A DNA stretch of 58,976 nt from Burkholderiales bacterium. GTDB lineage: Bacteria > Pseudomonadota > Gammaproteobacteria > Burkholderiales > JAHFRG01. A program made the translations under genes and the position numbers. This document shows positions 26,899 to 34,553 of the stretch, piece by piece (position 1 is the first letter of the stretch; every line of letters starts with the position of its first letter). Where the stretch lies: positions 1-58,976 of the forward strand of contig DATIXX010000057.1 of the NCBI GenBank assembly GCA_035518095.1, given 5' to 3'. The notes beneath the pieces are model-generated. The model worked only from the letters and a program-made list of their open reading frames with translations, did no database searches and was not told where the DNA came from.

Positions 26899-29268
26899 AT
26901 GAAATTCGCTTACATTTTGCTGAGCGTCATGCTGGTACTGGGCTGTGCATTTTTTGATCTGCAAGCATATGCACAGCCGGCGGAGCAGCAACAGGTAACC
27001 GGGACCGCACAAGACGCGCTTGGCAGGCCGCTCGCCGGCGTCAATGTGAGTTTGAAATCTGCAAGCGGACAGGTCTTGGCGCAAACAAAGAGCGCCAGCG
27101 ATGGCAAATTTGTATTCAAAAATGTGGAGCCTGGAACGTATGAAGTCGCCGCAGAAAAATCTGGATTTCAACAATCCTCGGTGATCGTGACGCTAAATAC
27201 GGGAAAGAGCGCCTCCGCTACGGTGACGCTCGCATCCAAAGAGGCGCTTAACTTGCATATCGTTACCGAGCGATTGGAGCAGGCGCGCAACGGGTTGCTG
27301 CCTGAAACGGGGAGCAGTATTTATCGCTTCGACCTTAACGACATTACCGACTTGCCGCAGGGCGGAAACACGGCGATCAATGACGTGATTCTTCAGGCTC
27401 CAGGGGTTGCACAGGATTCGTATGGTCAATTTCATGTGCGCGGCGAACACGCCAATAACCAGTTCCGCATCAACGGGGTGATCCTGCCGGAGGGAATCAC
27501 CGGTTTTGGACAGACCGTGGATACCCGTTTTATCAACAGAATGGATTTTCTTACCGGAGCGCTGCCTGCGCAGTACGGATATCGCACCTCCAGCGTATTA
27601 AGCCTGTACACAAAGACCGGGGCTTTCGAAAATGGCGCTGACCTGGGTGTTTATGGAGGAAGCCACAATACTTTTGAGACCTACGGGGAGGCCACCGGCT
27701 CAAAAGGACCATCAAATTTTTACGCAACCGTGTCGTACCTGCAAAACGATTTGGGAGTCAGCCCCCCCACGCCCGGTCCTAATCCCATTCATGATCACTC
27801 CGATCAAGCCAGGGGCTTTGGGTATTTCTCGTATCTTCTGAGCGATGAAGCCCGAGTCAATGTTATTGCGGCGGACGTGGAAGGTAACTTTGAGATCCCC
27901 AACAACCCGGGGCAACCCCAGGTCTGGACCCTGAATGGTGTTCCCACGTTTGATTCGGCGTTTCTGGATGAAAGCCAAAAGGAAACAAACCGATATGCCG
28001 TTCTGTCGCTGCAAGGAACTTCAGGAGCCGCTTTTGATTACCAGGTGTCTGCGTTCAACCGTTATTCCAAGACCACTTTTACTCCCGACCCAAGCGGCGA
28101 CTTGATATTCACCGGGGTCGCGTCCAACGTGACCCGCAGCAGCTTCCTCAACGGTTCGCAAGGCGATGCCGGTTTCAAGCTGAACCCACAACATACTTTA
28201 CGCAGCGGTTATTACGTGAGCGCAGAGCGGGCCGACTCCAATAACTCATCCTCGGTCTTTCCTACCGATACCCAGTTTCTTACAGACTCGACCATGCAGA
28301 CCAGCGATGTGCCGTTCGGCATCATCGACAACTCGGCGATAACGGCGTGGCTGTTTGGCTTTTATCTGCAAGACGAATGGCATCCCATCGATAAACTCAC
28401 CGTCAATTACGGCGCGCGCGTTGATCGATACCACGGTTACTCCGAAGGGGGTCAGGTGAGCCCGCGCTTGGGGACGGTATATCAATTAAGCCCCCAGACT
28501 GCGTTGCATGCTGCATTTGCGCGCTACTTCACGCCTCCACCCACTGAGCTGGTCTCGTCGAAAGACATTGCCTTGTTCGAAAATACCAGCAATGCCCCGT
28601 TTAACGGCCAAAACTCTCAAGTGCTGCCCGAGCGCTCTTATTACTTTGACGCGGGGATTACGCATCAGGCGACGCCGAACTTGAGTCTCGGGCTCGACGC
28701 TTATTACAAGTACGCGCGGGATCTGATCGACGAAGGGTTTTTTGGCTCGGCTTTGATATTGACTCCGTTTAATTACAACCGGGGCAAGGTTTATGGCACT
28801 GAATTCACCACCAACTACAAGAAAGGCCGATTTTCAAGTTATACCAATTTGGCGTATTCACAGGCGTGGGGAGAAGATGTCATCTCCGGCCAATATATGT
28901 TCGAAGCAGACGAACTTGCCTATATCGCCAACAATTATATACACCTGGACCACGACCAGCTGATCACAGCGTCCGCCGGCGTCGCGTACTTGCTGGGGGA
29001 AACCAAAGTCAGCTTGGACGGACTTTATGGCTCGGGGTTGCGGCAGGGTTTCGCCAACACAGACCATGTCACGCCCAGTCTGCAATTGAACTTCGGTGCC
29101 ACGCGAAGTTTCGACGCCCCGTTGGTGGGAAAGCTTACTTGGCGCGTTGCAATGCTGAATATTCTTGACCGTACCAATATACTTAGGAGTGGTTCGGGCG
29201 TCGGCGTCTTCGCTGCCCAATACGCGCCGAGGAGAGCGGTTTACGGGGGCATTAGTAAACAGTTTTAA
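26899..29268 (+). CDS. TonB-dependent outer-membrane receptor with N-terminal carboxypeptidase-like domain
   Basis: The 789-residue protein has a signal peptide (cleaved near LQAYA), a CarboxypepD_reg/Ig-like domain (about 32-115: GTAQDALGRPLAGVNVSL, SDGKFVFKNVEPGTYEV), a plug domain (about 145-250: INDVILQAPGVAQDSYGQFHVRG, RINGVILPEG) and a 22-strand barrel ending in Phe (GGISKQF). The ligand is not deducible by sequence alone. It is followed 46 bases later by its own exbB-exbD-tonB set and then by a metal sensor and P-type ATPase, so a metal or metal chelate is a reasonable guess. The ribosome site GAGGAGGG is strong. Confidence 0.93.
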   Translation: MKFAYILLSVMLVLGCAFFDLQAYAQPAEQQQVTGTAQDALGRPLAGVNVSLKSASGQVLAQTKSASDGKFVFKNVEPGTYEVAAEKSGFQQSSVIVTLNTGKSASATVTLASKEALNLHIVTERLEQARNGLLPETGSSIYRFDLNDITDLPQGGNTAINDVILQAPGVAQDSYGQFHVRGEHANNQFRINGVILPEGITGFGQTVDTRFINRMDFLTGALPAQYGYRTSSVLSLYTKTGAFENGADLGVYGGSHNTFETYGEATGSKGPSNFYATVSYLQNDLGVSPPTPGPNPIHDHSDQARGFGYFSYLLSDEARVNVIAADVEGNFEIPNNPGQPQVWTLNGVPTFDSAFLDESQKETNRYAVLSLQGTSGAAFDYQVSAFNRYSKTTFTPDPSGDLIFTGVASNVTRSSFLNGSQGDAGFKLNPQHTLRSGYYVSAERADSNNSSSVFPTDTQFLTDSTMQTSDVPFGIIDNSAITAWLFGFYLQDEWHPIDKLTVNYGARVDRYHGYSEGGQVSPRLGTVYQLSPQTALHAAFARYFTPPPTELVSSKDIALFENTSNAPFNGQNSQVLPERSYYFDAGITHQATPNLSLGLDAYYKYARDLIDEGFFGSALILTPFNYNRGKVYGTEFTTNYKKGRFSSYTNLAYSQAWGEDVISGQYMFEADELAYIANNYIHLDHDQLITASAGVAYLLGETKVSLDGLYGSGLRQGFANTDHVTPSLQLNFGATRSFDAPLVGKLTWRVAMLNILDRTNILRSGSGVGVFAAQYAPRRAVYGGISKQF

Positions 29269-29314
29269 GGATGATGCGTTGATTGATGACGAATTAAATT
29301 AAGATAGGAGACTA

Positions 29315-29974
29315 ATGATGCTGCATGACATTCACGAAGCACTGACCGCGCTGAAATTCGGCGGTATCATGATTTATCCGCTGATGGCTTTGGCTGTGCT
29401 CGCCTTGGCTGTCGTTCTCGACAAGGCGTTCGTGTATTGGCGCTACGTCCGGCTGCCCGCTGATTTACTCGGCTTGGTGGAAACCTACAACTTTGCATGG
29501 CCTGATCTGGCGCGGCGGCTGACGGCTCTTGGGCCACGCAACTACTTTGGCCGGTTTTTTCAAGTAATTCTCGCCAACCGCGCGCAGCCGTCCTGGTGGG
29601 TCGAGTCGCGAGCTGGGGACGAGGCGCAACAGATCGAAAAATCCCTGGCGCGCGGATTGTGGGTACTGGAAACCACAGTGACGGGTGCGCCGCTTTTGGG
29701 TCTGCTTGGAACGATCATCGGCATGATGAACGCCTTCCGGTTAATCGGCAGCAACGGGCTGGTGGATCCAGGCGGCGTGACTGGCGGAGTGGCCCAGGCA
29801 TTAATCGCCACCGCCATCGGCATTCTTATTGCGGTCATAGCGCTGTTCGCGTTTAATTTTTTCTCACGCTTGCAAGCCCAGGCTTTGGATGAAATGGAGC
29901 GCCTGGGCACGCGGCTGATCGACCGTATCCGCCTGGACCGGCAGGAAAAGGAGGTGCGTCGTGAAGTTGCGTAA
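29315..29974 (+). CDS. MotA/TolQ/ExbB proton channel family protein (receptor-linked copy)
   Basis: The 219-residue protein has three membrane helices (about 18-38, 120-145, 160-185) and the ExbB core ETTVTGAPLLGLLGTIIGMMNAF. Its N-terminal cytoplasmic section between helices 1 and 2 differs strongly from the ExbB at 23534. TAGGAG precedes the ATG; a second ATG is next to it. The 3' end overlaps the exbD-like gene by 14 bases, indicating translational coupling and a dedicated energising complex for the upstream receptor. Confidence 0.93.
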   Translation: MMLHDIHEALTALKFGGIMIYPLMALAVLALAVVLDKAFVYWRYVRLPADLLGLVETYNFAWPDLARRLTALGPRNYFGRFFQVILANRAQPSWWVESRAGDEAQQIEKSLARGLWVLETTVTGAPLLGLLGTIIGMMNAFRLIGSNGLVDPGGVTGGVAQALIATAIGILIAVIALFAFNFFSRLQAQALDEMERLGTRLIDRIRLDRQEKEVRREVA

Positions 29975-30365
29975 ATCGAGGGACCATCGCCGCGGTCGCG
30001 TTGAAATCATCCCGATGATCGACGTCATGTTTTTTTTACTGGCCACATTCATGCTGGCGTCGCTCTCCATGCAAAACCTGCACTCCCTGGCGGTCAATCT
30101 GCCCCGGGGGCAGGCCGCTCTACTACAGCCTAATAAATCCGTGACGTTAACCGTAACACAGGACAACCGCATTTTTCTGGATAAAACTCCAGTCACGCTC
30201 GACACCCTTTCTGAATCACTGAAACCGATGTTGCAAGGACCCGATGCGCGGGTAATTGTTGCGGCGGACAGCGCGGCATCAAACGGCATCGTGGTGCAGG
30301 CAATGCTGCAGGCACGCAAGGCGGGAGCGGAACATTTTCTGATCGCCGTGAAGCATGTGGAGTAG
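29961..30365 (+). CDS. ExbD/TolR family protein (receptor-linked copy)
   Basis: The 134-residue protein opens with a basic tail and one membrane helix with the conserved Asp (RVEIIPMIDVMFFLLATFMLASL), followed by a periplasmic domain with LAVNLPRGQAALLQPNKSVTLTV. The start codon is GTG within the end of the ExbB-like gene. It overlaps the tonB-like gene by 11 bases if that gene starts at 30355. It works with the ExbB and TonB proteins on either side. Confidence 0.93.
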   Translation: MKLRKSRDHRRGRVEIIPMIDVMFFLLATFMLASLSMQNLHSLAVNLPRGQAALLQPNKSVTLTVTQDNRIFLDKTPVTLDTLSESLKPMLQGPDARVIVAADSAASNGIVVQAMLQARKAGAEHFLIAVKHVE

Positions 30366-31044
30366 CAGAGTCGCATCAGGAGGCGTTTTGCAGCTGGATA
30401 ATCCATGGCACCGCCTGCCGTGGGTATTGCCGTGCGCGCTGCTGATCTGGGCGACGATGTTGTGGCTTGCAGGAATTTATTTGAAGCACTTGCAGCAGAA
30501 TCTTACCGAGGTTAAACCGATCGAAGCGCAGTTGATCGAGTTACCGCCACCCCCGGCACCCGAGGTGCAACCTCCTGCGCCTGAAACGCCGGAACCGGAA
30601 CCCATAAAAAGGAGAATCATCGTCAAACCCAAGATTCCCAAGCCCGTTATCGAGCACAAGCTGCCTCCGCCCGAGACCCCCCCGCCGCAACCGCGATTGC
30701 AAACCGAAACGCCGCCTGTTCAGCAACCGCCCAAGTCTGCGTCCGTTGTCGAGCCGCGCAGCACGATCGGTGGCGGCAATGTTGGCGCTCATGCAATTTT
30801 TCAGCCAAAACCTGAAATTCCAGACGAATTGCGCCAGGAGGCGATGAAGGCGATTGCTATTGCCCGTTTCCACGTAGCGCCCGACGGCAGCGCCACCGTC
30901 GAACTCATCAAGCCGACCAATAATCCGCGCATTAATCAGCTTCTCCTCAATACGCTAAAACAATGGCGGTTTTTCCCGGCGCTTATCGACGGCAAGCCGG
31001 TCGCTTCGACGCAAGATTTGCGCATTCACCTCGAAATCAAGTAA
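30355..31044 (+). CDS. tonB: TonB protein (receptor-linked copy)
   Basis: The 229-residue protein has one N-terminal membrane helix (WVLPCALLIWATMLWLAGIYL), a long proline-rich periplasmic spacer with Pro-Glu and Pro-Lys repeats (about 60-125) and a C-terminal TonB domain (KAIAIARFHVAPDGSATVEL, then LLNTLKQWRFFPALIDGKPV). The ATG at 30355 overlaps the previous gene; an in-frame TTG at 30388 has AGGAGG 4 bases upstream and may be the true start. It transmits proton-motive force to the receptor encoded two genes upstream. Confidence 0.93.
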   Translation: MWSSRVASGGVLQLDNPWHRLPWVLPCALLIWATMLWLAGIYLKHLQQNLTEVKPIEAQLIELPPPPAPEVQPPAPETPEPEPIKRRIIVKPKIPKPVIEHKLPPPETPPPQPRLQTETPPVQQPPKSASVVEPRSTIGGGNVGAHAIFQPKPEIPDELRQEAMKAIAIARFHVAPDGSATVELIKPTNNPRINQLLLNTLKQWRFFPALIDGKPVASTQDLRIHLEIK

Positions 31045-31151
31045 ACGCAAAACGACCAACGCGTTTACAAATACAACGAATCGCTTGAAAAACTCCGGTG
31101 TGCGTATTGCTGCACGCTGTTTCTGAAAGCGTCGATCACCATCGATCCCTG

Positions 31152-31179
31152 TAGACAATATACTATACCCCAGTATATT
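31152..31179 (+). promoter_or_regulatory. Promoter with RcnR-like palindromic operator
   Basis: A perfect 8-base inverted repeat (AATATACT at 31157-31164, AGTATATT at 31172-31179) surrounds a seven-base centre ATACCCC. The inner TACT-N7-AGTA with a C/G run matches the form of known RcnR operators (TACT, G/C tract, AGTA). It overlaps a possible sigma-70 promoter: TAGACA at 31152-31157, 16 bases, TATATT at 31174-31179. The sensor gene starts 27 bases downstream, so autorepression is likely. Confidence 0.75.
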
Positions 31180-31206
31180 ATCGAGCGATCAGCGATCGGA
31201 GGATCC

Positions 31207-31485
31207 ATGGGGCACACCATCAGTGAAAAGACCAAACTGCTCGGCCGGGTACGCCGCATCCGCGGACAGATCGAGGCGGTCGAGCGAGCCTTGGAAGTCG
31301 AAAAAGGCTGCGCAGAAGTGCTGCAACTCATTGCCGCGGCGCGCGGCGCGATCAACGGTCTGATGGCGGAGGTCATCGAAGACCACATCCGCCTGCACCT
31401 CGCCGACCCGGCGCGCGATTCCAAAGCCGAACGATCCAAAGGCGCGGTGGAGTTGATTGAAGTTGTACGCTCTTACCTGAAATAG
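31207..31485 (+). CDS. CsoR/RcnR/FrmR-family metal sensor, RcnR-like
   Basis: The 92-residue protein is an all-helical DUF156 repressor. The metal fingerprint is His3, Cys35, His60 and His64, identical to the four ligands described for Ni/Co sensor RcnR of Escherichia coli; copper CsoR has a Cys-His-Cys set and formaldehyde FrmR has Glu64. It binds DNA in the apo form and releases it when metal is bound. The strong palindrome just upstream is the likely operator. The P-type ATPase starts 17 bases after its stop and is surely cotranscribed. Confidence 0.9.
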   Translation: MGHTISEKTKLLGRVRRIRGQIEAVERALEVEKGCAEVLQLIAAARGAINGLMAEVIEDHIRLHLADPARDSKAERSKGAVELIEVVRSYLK

Positions 31486-31502
31486 CCTGAGGCACCGCCA
31501 TC

Positions 31503-33482
31503 ATGGCATTGAGCGAGAACCGCGCTTCATTGCCCAACCTCACCGAGCGAGCACGACACGGCAGCACGATTCCATTGCTGCAGTATGGAAATGCAGAGGC
31601 CCGCGAAGTGGCTTTCACATGGCTTGAAGCGGCGCGAATCGCCCTGGTCGCTTTGAGCGCTGCAGCGGTCTGGCTCCGGCTCTGGGAGCCCTTCGGCAAA
31701 CTGAGCCTGATCGGTTTACTTGGCGTGATTATCGGCGGCTGGCCGATTTTCCGGGAGGCGGCCCAAAACATTGCGGCGCGCCGCATGACCATGGAGCTAT
31801 CCATGACCGTCGCTATTGTTGCGGCAGCGGCTATTTCGGAATTTTTTACCGCCCTGATCATTACCTTATTTGTGCTTGTCGCCGAGGTGCTGGAGGGCAT
31901 GACGGTATCGCACGGCAGAAAAGCGATCCGCAATCTGCTTGATTTTCTGCCGCGCTCGGTTTTGGTTCGCCGCGCAGGCACGCTGCAACAGGTGGACGCG
32001 GACGTTCTCCAAGTCGGTGATGCGGTTCTGGTCAATCCGGGCGGGCACATTCCGGTGGACGGCACAGTCATCGGCGGCCATTCTTTTGTCGATCAGGCGC
32101 GCATAACGGGCGAGTCGCTTCCGGTAGAGAAAAGCGCAGGAGCGACCGTTTACGCCGGATCGATCAATCAATCCGGTGCTCTGGAGATCCGCGCAGCGCG
32201 CATTGGCCGCGACACGAGCTACGGCAAGATCATTGAAGCGGTTGAAGAAGCGGAGCGCTCCCGCGCTCCGGTACAACGTCTAGCCGATCGGCTGGCGGGT
32301 TACCTCGTCTACTTTGCGCTGGGCGCCGCGGCGCTCACCTTTGTCATCACTCACGATATCTACTCCACGATCTCAGTGGTGATTGTCGCCGGCGCGTGCG
32401 GCATCGCCGCCGGCACGCCGCTCGCAATACTCGGTGCGATTGGCGCAGCGGCGCGCCTCGGCGCAATTGTCAAGGGCGGGCTGTACCTGGAACTGCTGGG
32501 GCGAGTGGATACGGTGGTGCTCGATAAAACCGGCACGCTCACTTTCGGCTGTCCCGCTGTGCAGGCGATCATTCCCTGTCCGGGCGTCGCGCGCGGCGCA
32601 ATAATTGGGATTGCCGCCGCCGCGGAACTGCGTTCGGAACACCCCATCGGCAAAACCATCGTGGCATTCGCGCAGACGTTGGGCGAAATCATCGTCGAGC
32701 CCGAGCGTTTCGAATATTTTCCGGGCCAGGGAATCGTTGCGTCCGTCTCGGGCGAAGTGGCACTTGTCGGCAACCGCGCATTGCTGCAGAGCCATGGCAT
32801 CGCCGCGCCGCGGGATCTGCTCGCGACGCATGAGGGCGCCTCCGAGGTGCTTGTCGCGCGGGAAGGAAAGCTGCTGGGTGCCATCGCCGTCGCTGACACG
32901 GTGCGACCCGAGGCGCGCCAAGCGATGCAAGAAATCGACCGCATGGGCATACGAACAATGTTGTTCACGGGTGATAACCAAACAGTCGCTGACGCAGTAG
33001 CGCAAAGTCTTGGCATTAAAGAAGTAGCGTTCGAGCTATTGCCGGAAGACAAACGTGCCCGCGTTAAGAGTCTCGTAGCGGCCGGCTCGACCGTCGCGAT
33101 GGTGGGAGACGGAATCAACGACGCGCCAGCGCTAAGCGAGGCGAGCGTCGGCGTGGCGATGGGGTCGGGCACGGACGTAACGCGGGAAAGCGCGGATGTT
33201 GTTTTGCTGGGTAACGATCTGGTGAAATTCGTCGAGACTTTGGCAATCGCAAAACGCACCCGCAAAATCATCTGGCAGAACTTCGCCGGCACGATCCTGG
33301 TGGACGCTGTCGGCATCAGTCTCGCAGCGTTCGGAATGTTAAATCCCCTCTTCGCAGCGTTCATCCACGTGGCTTCAGAACTGACGTTTATCCTCAACTC
33401 TGCGCGGCTGCTGCCCGTAGTCGACTCAGCGACAGGCTGGGCGAGAATGCGAAGAAACATAGTCTTGCCTAACAACTCATGA
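31503..33482 (+). CDS. P1B-type heavy-metal ATPase with atypical membrane metal motif
   Basis: The 659-residue pump has the P-type ATPase set: TGES in the actuator loop (ITGESLPVEK), Asp341 of the DKTGTLTFG phosphorylation site, the HPIGK of the nucleotide domain and VGDGINDAPALSEA. There is no N-terminal HMA metal-binding domain. Aligning at the conserved Thr-Pro of the metal helix puts Gly297-Ala298-Cys299 where CPC, SPC or TPC normally stands, so the signature proline is absent. The last helix pair has HVASELTFILN (His622, Glu626). With the RcnR-like partner, Ni or Co export is the first guess; the motif fits no standard P1B class. Confidence 0.9.
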   Translation: MALSENRASLPNLTERARHGSTIPLLQYGNAEAREVAFTWLEAARIALVALSAAAVWLRLWEPFGKLSLIGLLGVIIGGWPIFREAAQNIAARRMTMELSMTVAIVAAAAISEFFTALIITLFVLVAEVLEGMTVSHGRKAIRNLLDFLPRSVLVRRAGTLQQVDADVLQVGDAVLVNPGGHIPVDGTVIGGHSFVDQARITGESLPVEKSAGATVYAGSINQSGALEIRAARIGRDTSYGKIIEAVEEAERSRAPVQRLADRLAGYLVYFALGAAALTFVITHDIYSTISVVIVAGACGIAAGTPLAILGAIGAAARLGAIVKGGLYLELLGRVDTVVLDKTGTLTFGCPAVQAIIPCPGVARGAIIGIAAAAELRSEHPIGKTIVAFAQTLGEIIVEPERFEYFPGQGIVASVSGEVALVGNRALLQSHGIAAPRDLLATHEGASEVLVAREGKLLGAIAVADTVRPEARQAMQEIDRMGIRTMLFTGDNQTVADAVAQSLGIKEVAFELLPEDKRARVKSLVAAGSTVAMVGDGINDAPALSEASVGVAMGSGTDVTRESADVVLLGNDLVKFVETLAIAKRTRKIIWQNFAGTILVDAVGISLAAFGMLNPLFAAFIHVASELTFILNSARLLPVVDSATGWARMRRNIVLPNNS

Positions 33483-33524
33483 TGCGGGAACAATCGTTCC
33501 CAGCCGCTGCGTTCCACTCGATTT

Positions 33525-34532
33525 TTATTGCATTAACGTCTGCTCCACGCGGGCCAGTACTTTCTGAGGCAGGCGCGCGGAAAAGCAATCGATCGATTCC
33601 ACATTCGGCATTGAGCGCAGCCATGTCATTTGACGTTTCGCAAGCTGACGGGTGGCGGCAATGCCTCTTTCGGCAAGGTCCTGATAACCGAATTCCTGGT
33701 CCAGGTACTGCCACACTTGGCGATAGCCAACGCAGCGCATGGAAGGCATGGAGCGCTGCAATGCGTAGTTGCTGCGTAGCCACTTAGCTTCCTCAATTAA
33801 TCCCGAAGTCAGCATCCCGTTGAAACGTTCGGCGATGCGCTTGTGCAGGGCGGCGCGGTCATCGGGCATCAGCGCGATGGAAATAGAGCGGTAGGGCAGC
33901 GCCGTAATTTCAGTTTGTCGCAGTACCCGTGACATAGGTTGGCCGGTAAGATAGCAGACTTCCAGCGCACGCTGAATGCGCTGCGAATCGGTACGCTCGA
34001 GCCGTGCCGCGGTCACGGGATCGAGCCGCGTCAATTCCGCGTGCAATGCCGGCCATCCTGCTCGCTCCGCCATGGCATCTATTACCGCGCGTATCGCGGG
34101 ATCGGCCGGCGGAAGCTCGCTCAAACCTTCGCGCAGCGTCTTGAAATAAAGCATGGTGCCGCCCACCAGAAGAGGCACCCGGTCGCGTGCGCTGATTTCT
34201 GCCATCAGCCGCAAGGCATTTTCGCGGAACTGTCCTGCAGAAAAACGCTCAGTCGGCTCAATTATGTTGATCAGATGATGCGGAACGCGCTTGAGCGTCG
34301 CCGCATCGGGCTTGGCAGTGCCGATATCCATGTGTCGGTAAATTTGTCCCGAATCGACGCTGATGATTTCGCACGGCAGATTTTGCGCAAGCTCGAGCGC
34401 AATCGTAGTTTTACCGCTGCAAGTGGGACCCATCAAAAAAACGGCCGGCGGCCATTTTGAGTAATGGGTGAAGGGTAAAAGGTGAGCGGTATTCTCACTT
34501 GCTTTTTCTTGATTTTTCTCCTCACTCTTCAC
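33525..34532 (-). CDS. miaA: tRNA dimethylallyltransferase
   Basis: The 335-residue enzyme adds a dimethylallyl group to A37 of tRNAs reading U-starting codons. It has the P-loop FLMGPTCSGKTTIALEL, the DSGQIYRHMDIGTAKP motif, the PHHLIN loop and RCVGYRQVW. The GTG start at 34532 has GAGGAG 6 bases upstream; the first 28 residues come partly from a GTGAAGAGTGAG-type repeat sequence and are not conserved. It follows mutL by 21 bases, the usual mutL-miaA order. Confidence 0.95.
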   Translation of the reverse strand: MKSEEKNQEKASENTAHLLPFTHYSKWPPAVFLMGPTCSGKTTIALELAQNLPCEIISVDSGQIYRHMDIGTAKPDAATLKRVPHHLINIIEPTERFSAGQFRENALRLMAEISARDRVPLLVGGTMLYFKTLREGLSELPPADPAIRAVIDAMAERAGWPALHAELTRLDPVTAARLERTDSQRIQRALEVCYLTGQPMSRVLRQTEITALPYRSISIALMPDDRAALHKRIAERFNGMLTSGLIEEAKWLRSNYALQRSMPSMRCVGYRQVWQYLDQEFGYQDLAERGIAATRQLAKRQMTWLRSMPNVESIDCFSARLPQKVLARVEQTLMQ

Positions 34533-34550
34533 TACTCACTCCTCACATAT
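34463..34550. repeat. Short GTGA-type intergenic repeat
   Basis: The segment holds repeated blocks of the type GTGAAGAGTGAGGAG and GGGTGAAGGG, in both orientations (plus strand CTCACTCTTCACTACTCACTCCTCAC at the right end and GGGTGAAGGGTAAAAGGTGAG at the left). Related short blocks occur at 37519-37545 after pntA1 and at 46606-46635 before glcE. Such sequences are often dispersed in betaproteobacterial genomes. Here it supplies the ribosome site and N-terminal codons of miaA. Confidence 0.5.
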
Positions 34551-34553
34551 TGT

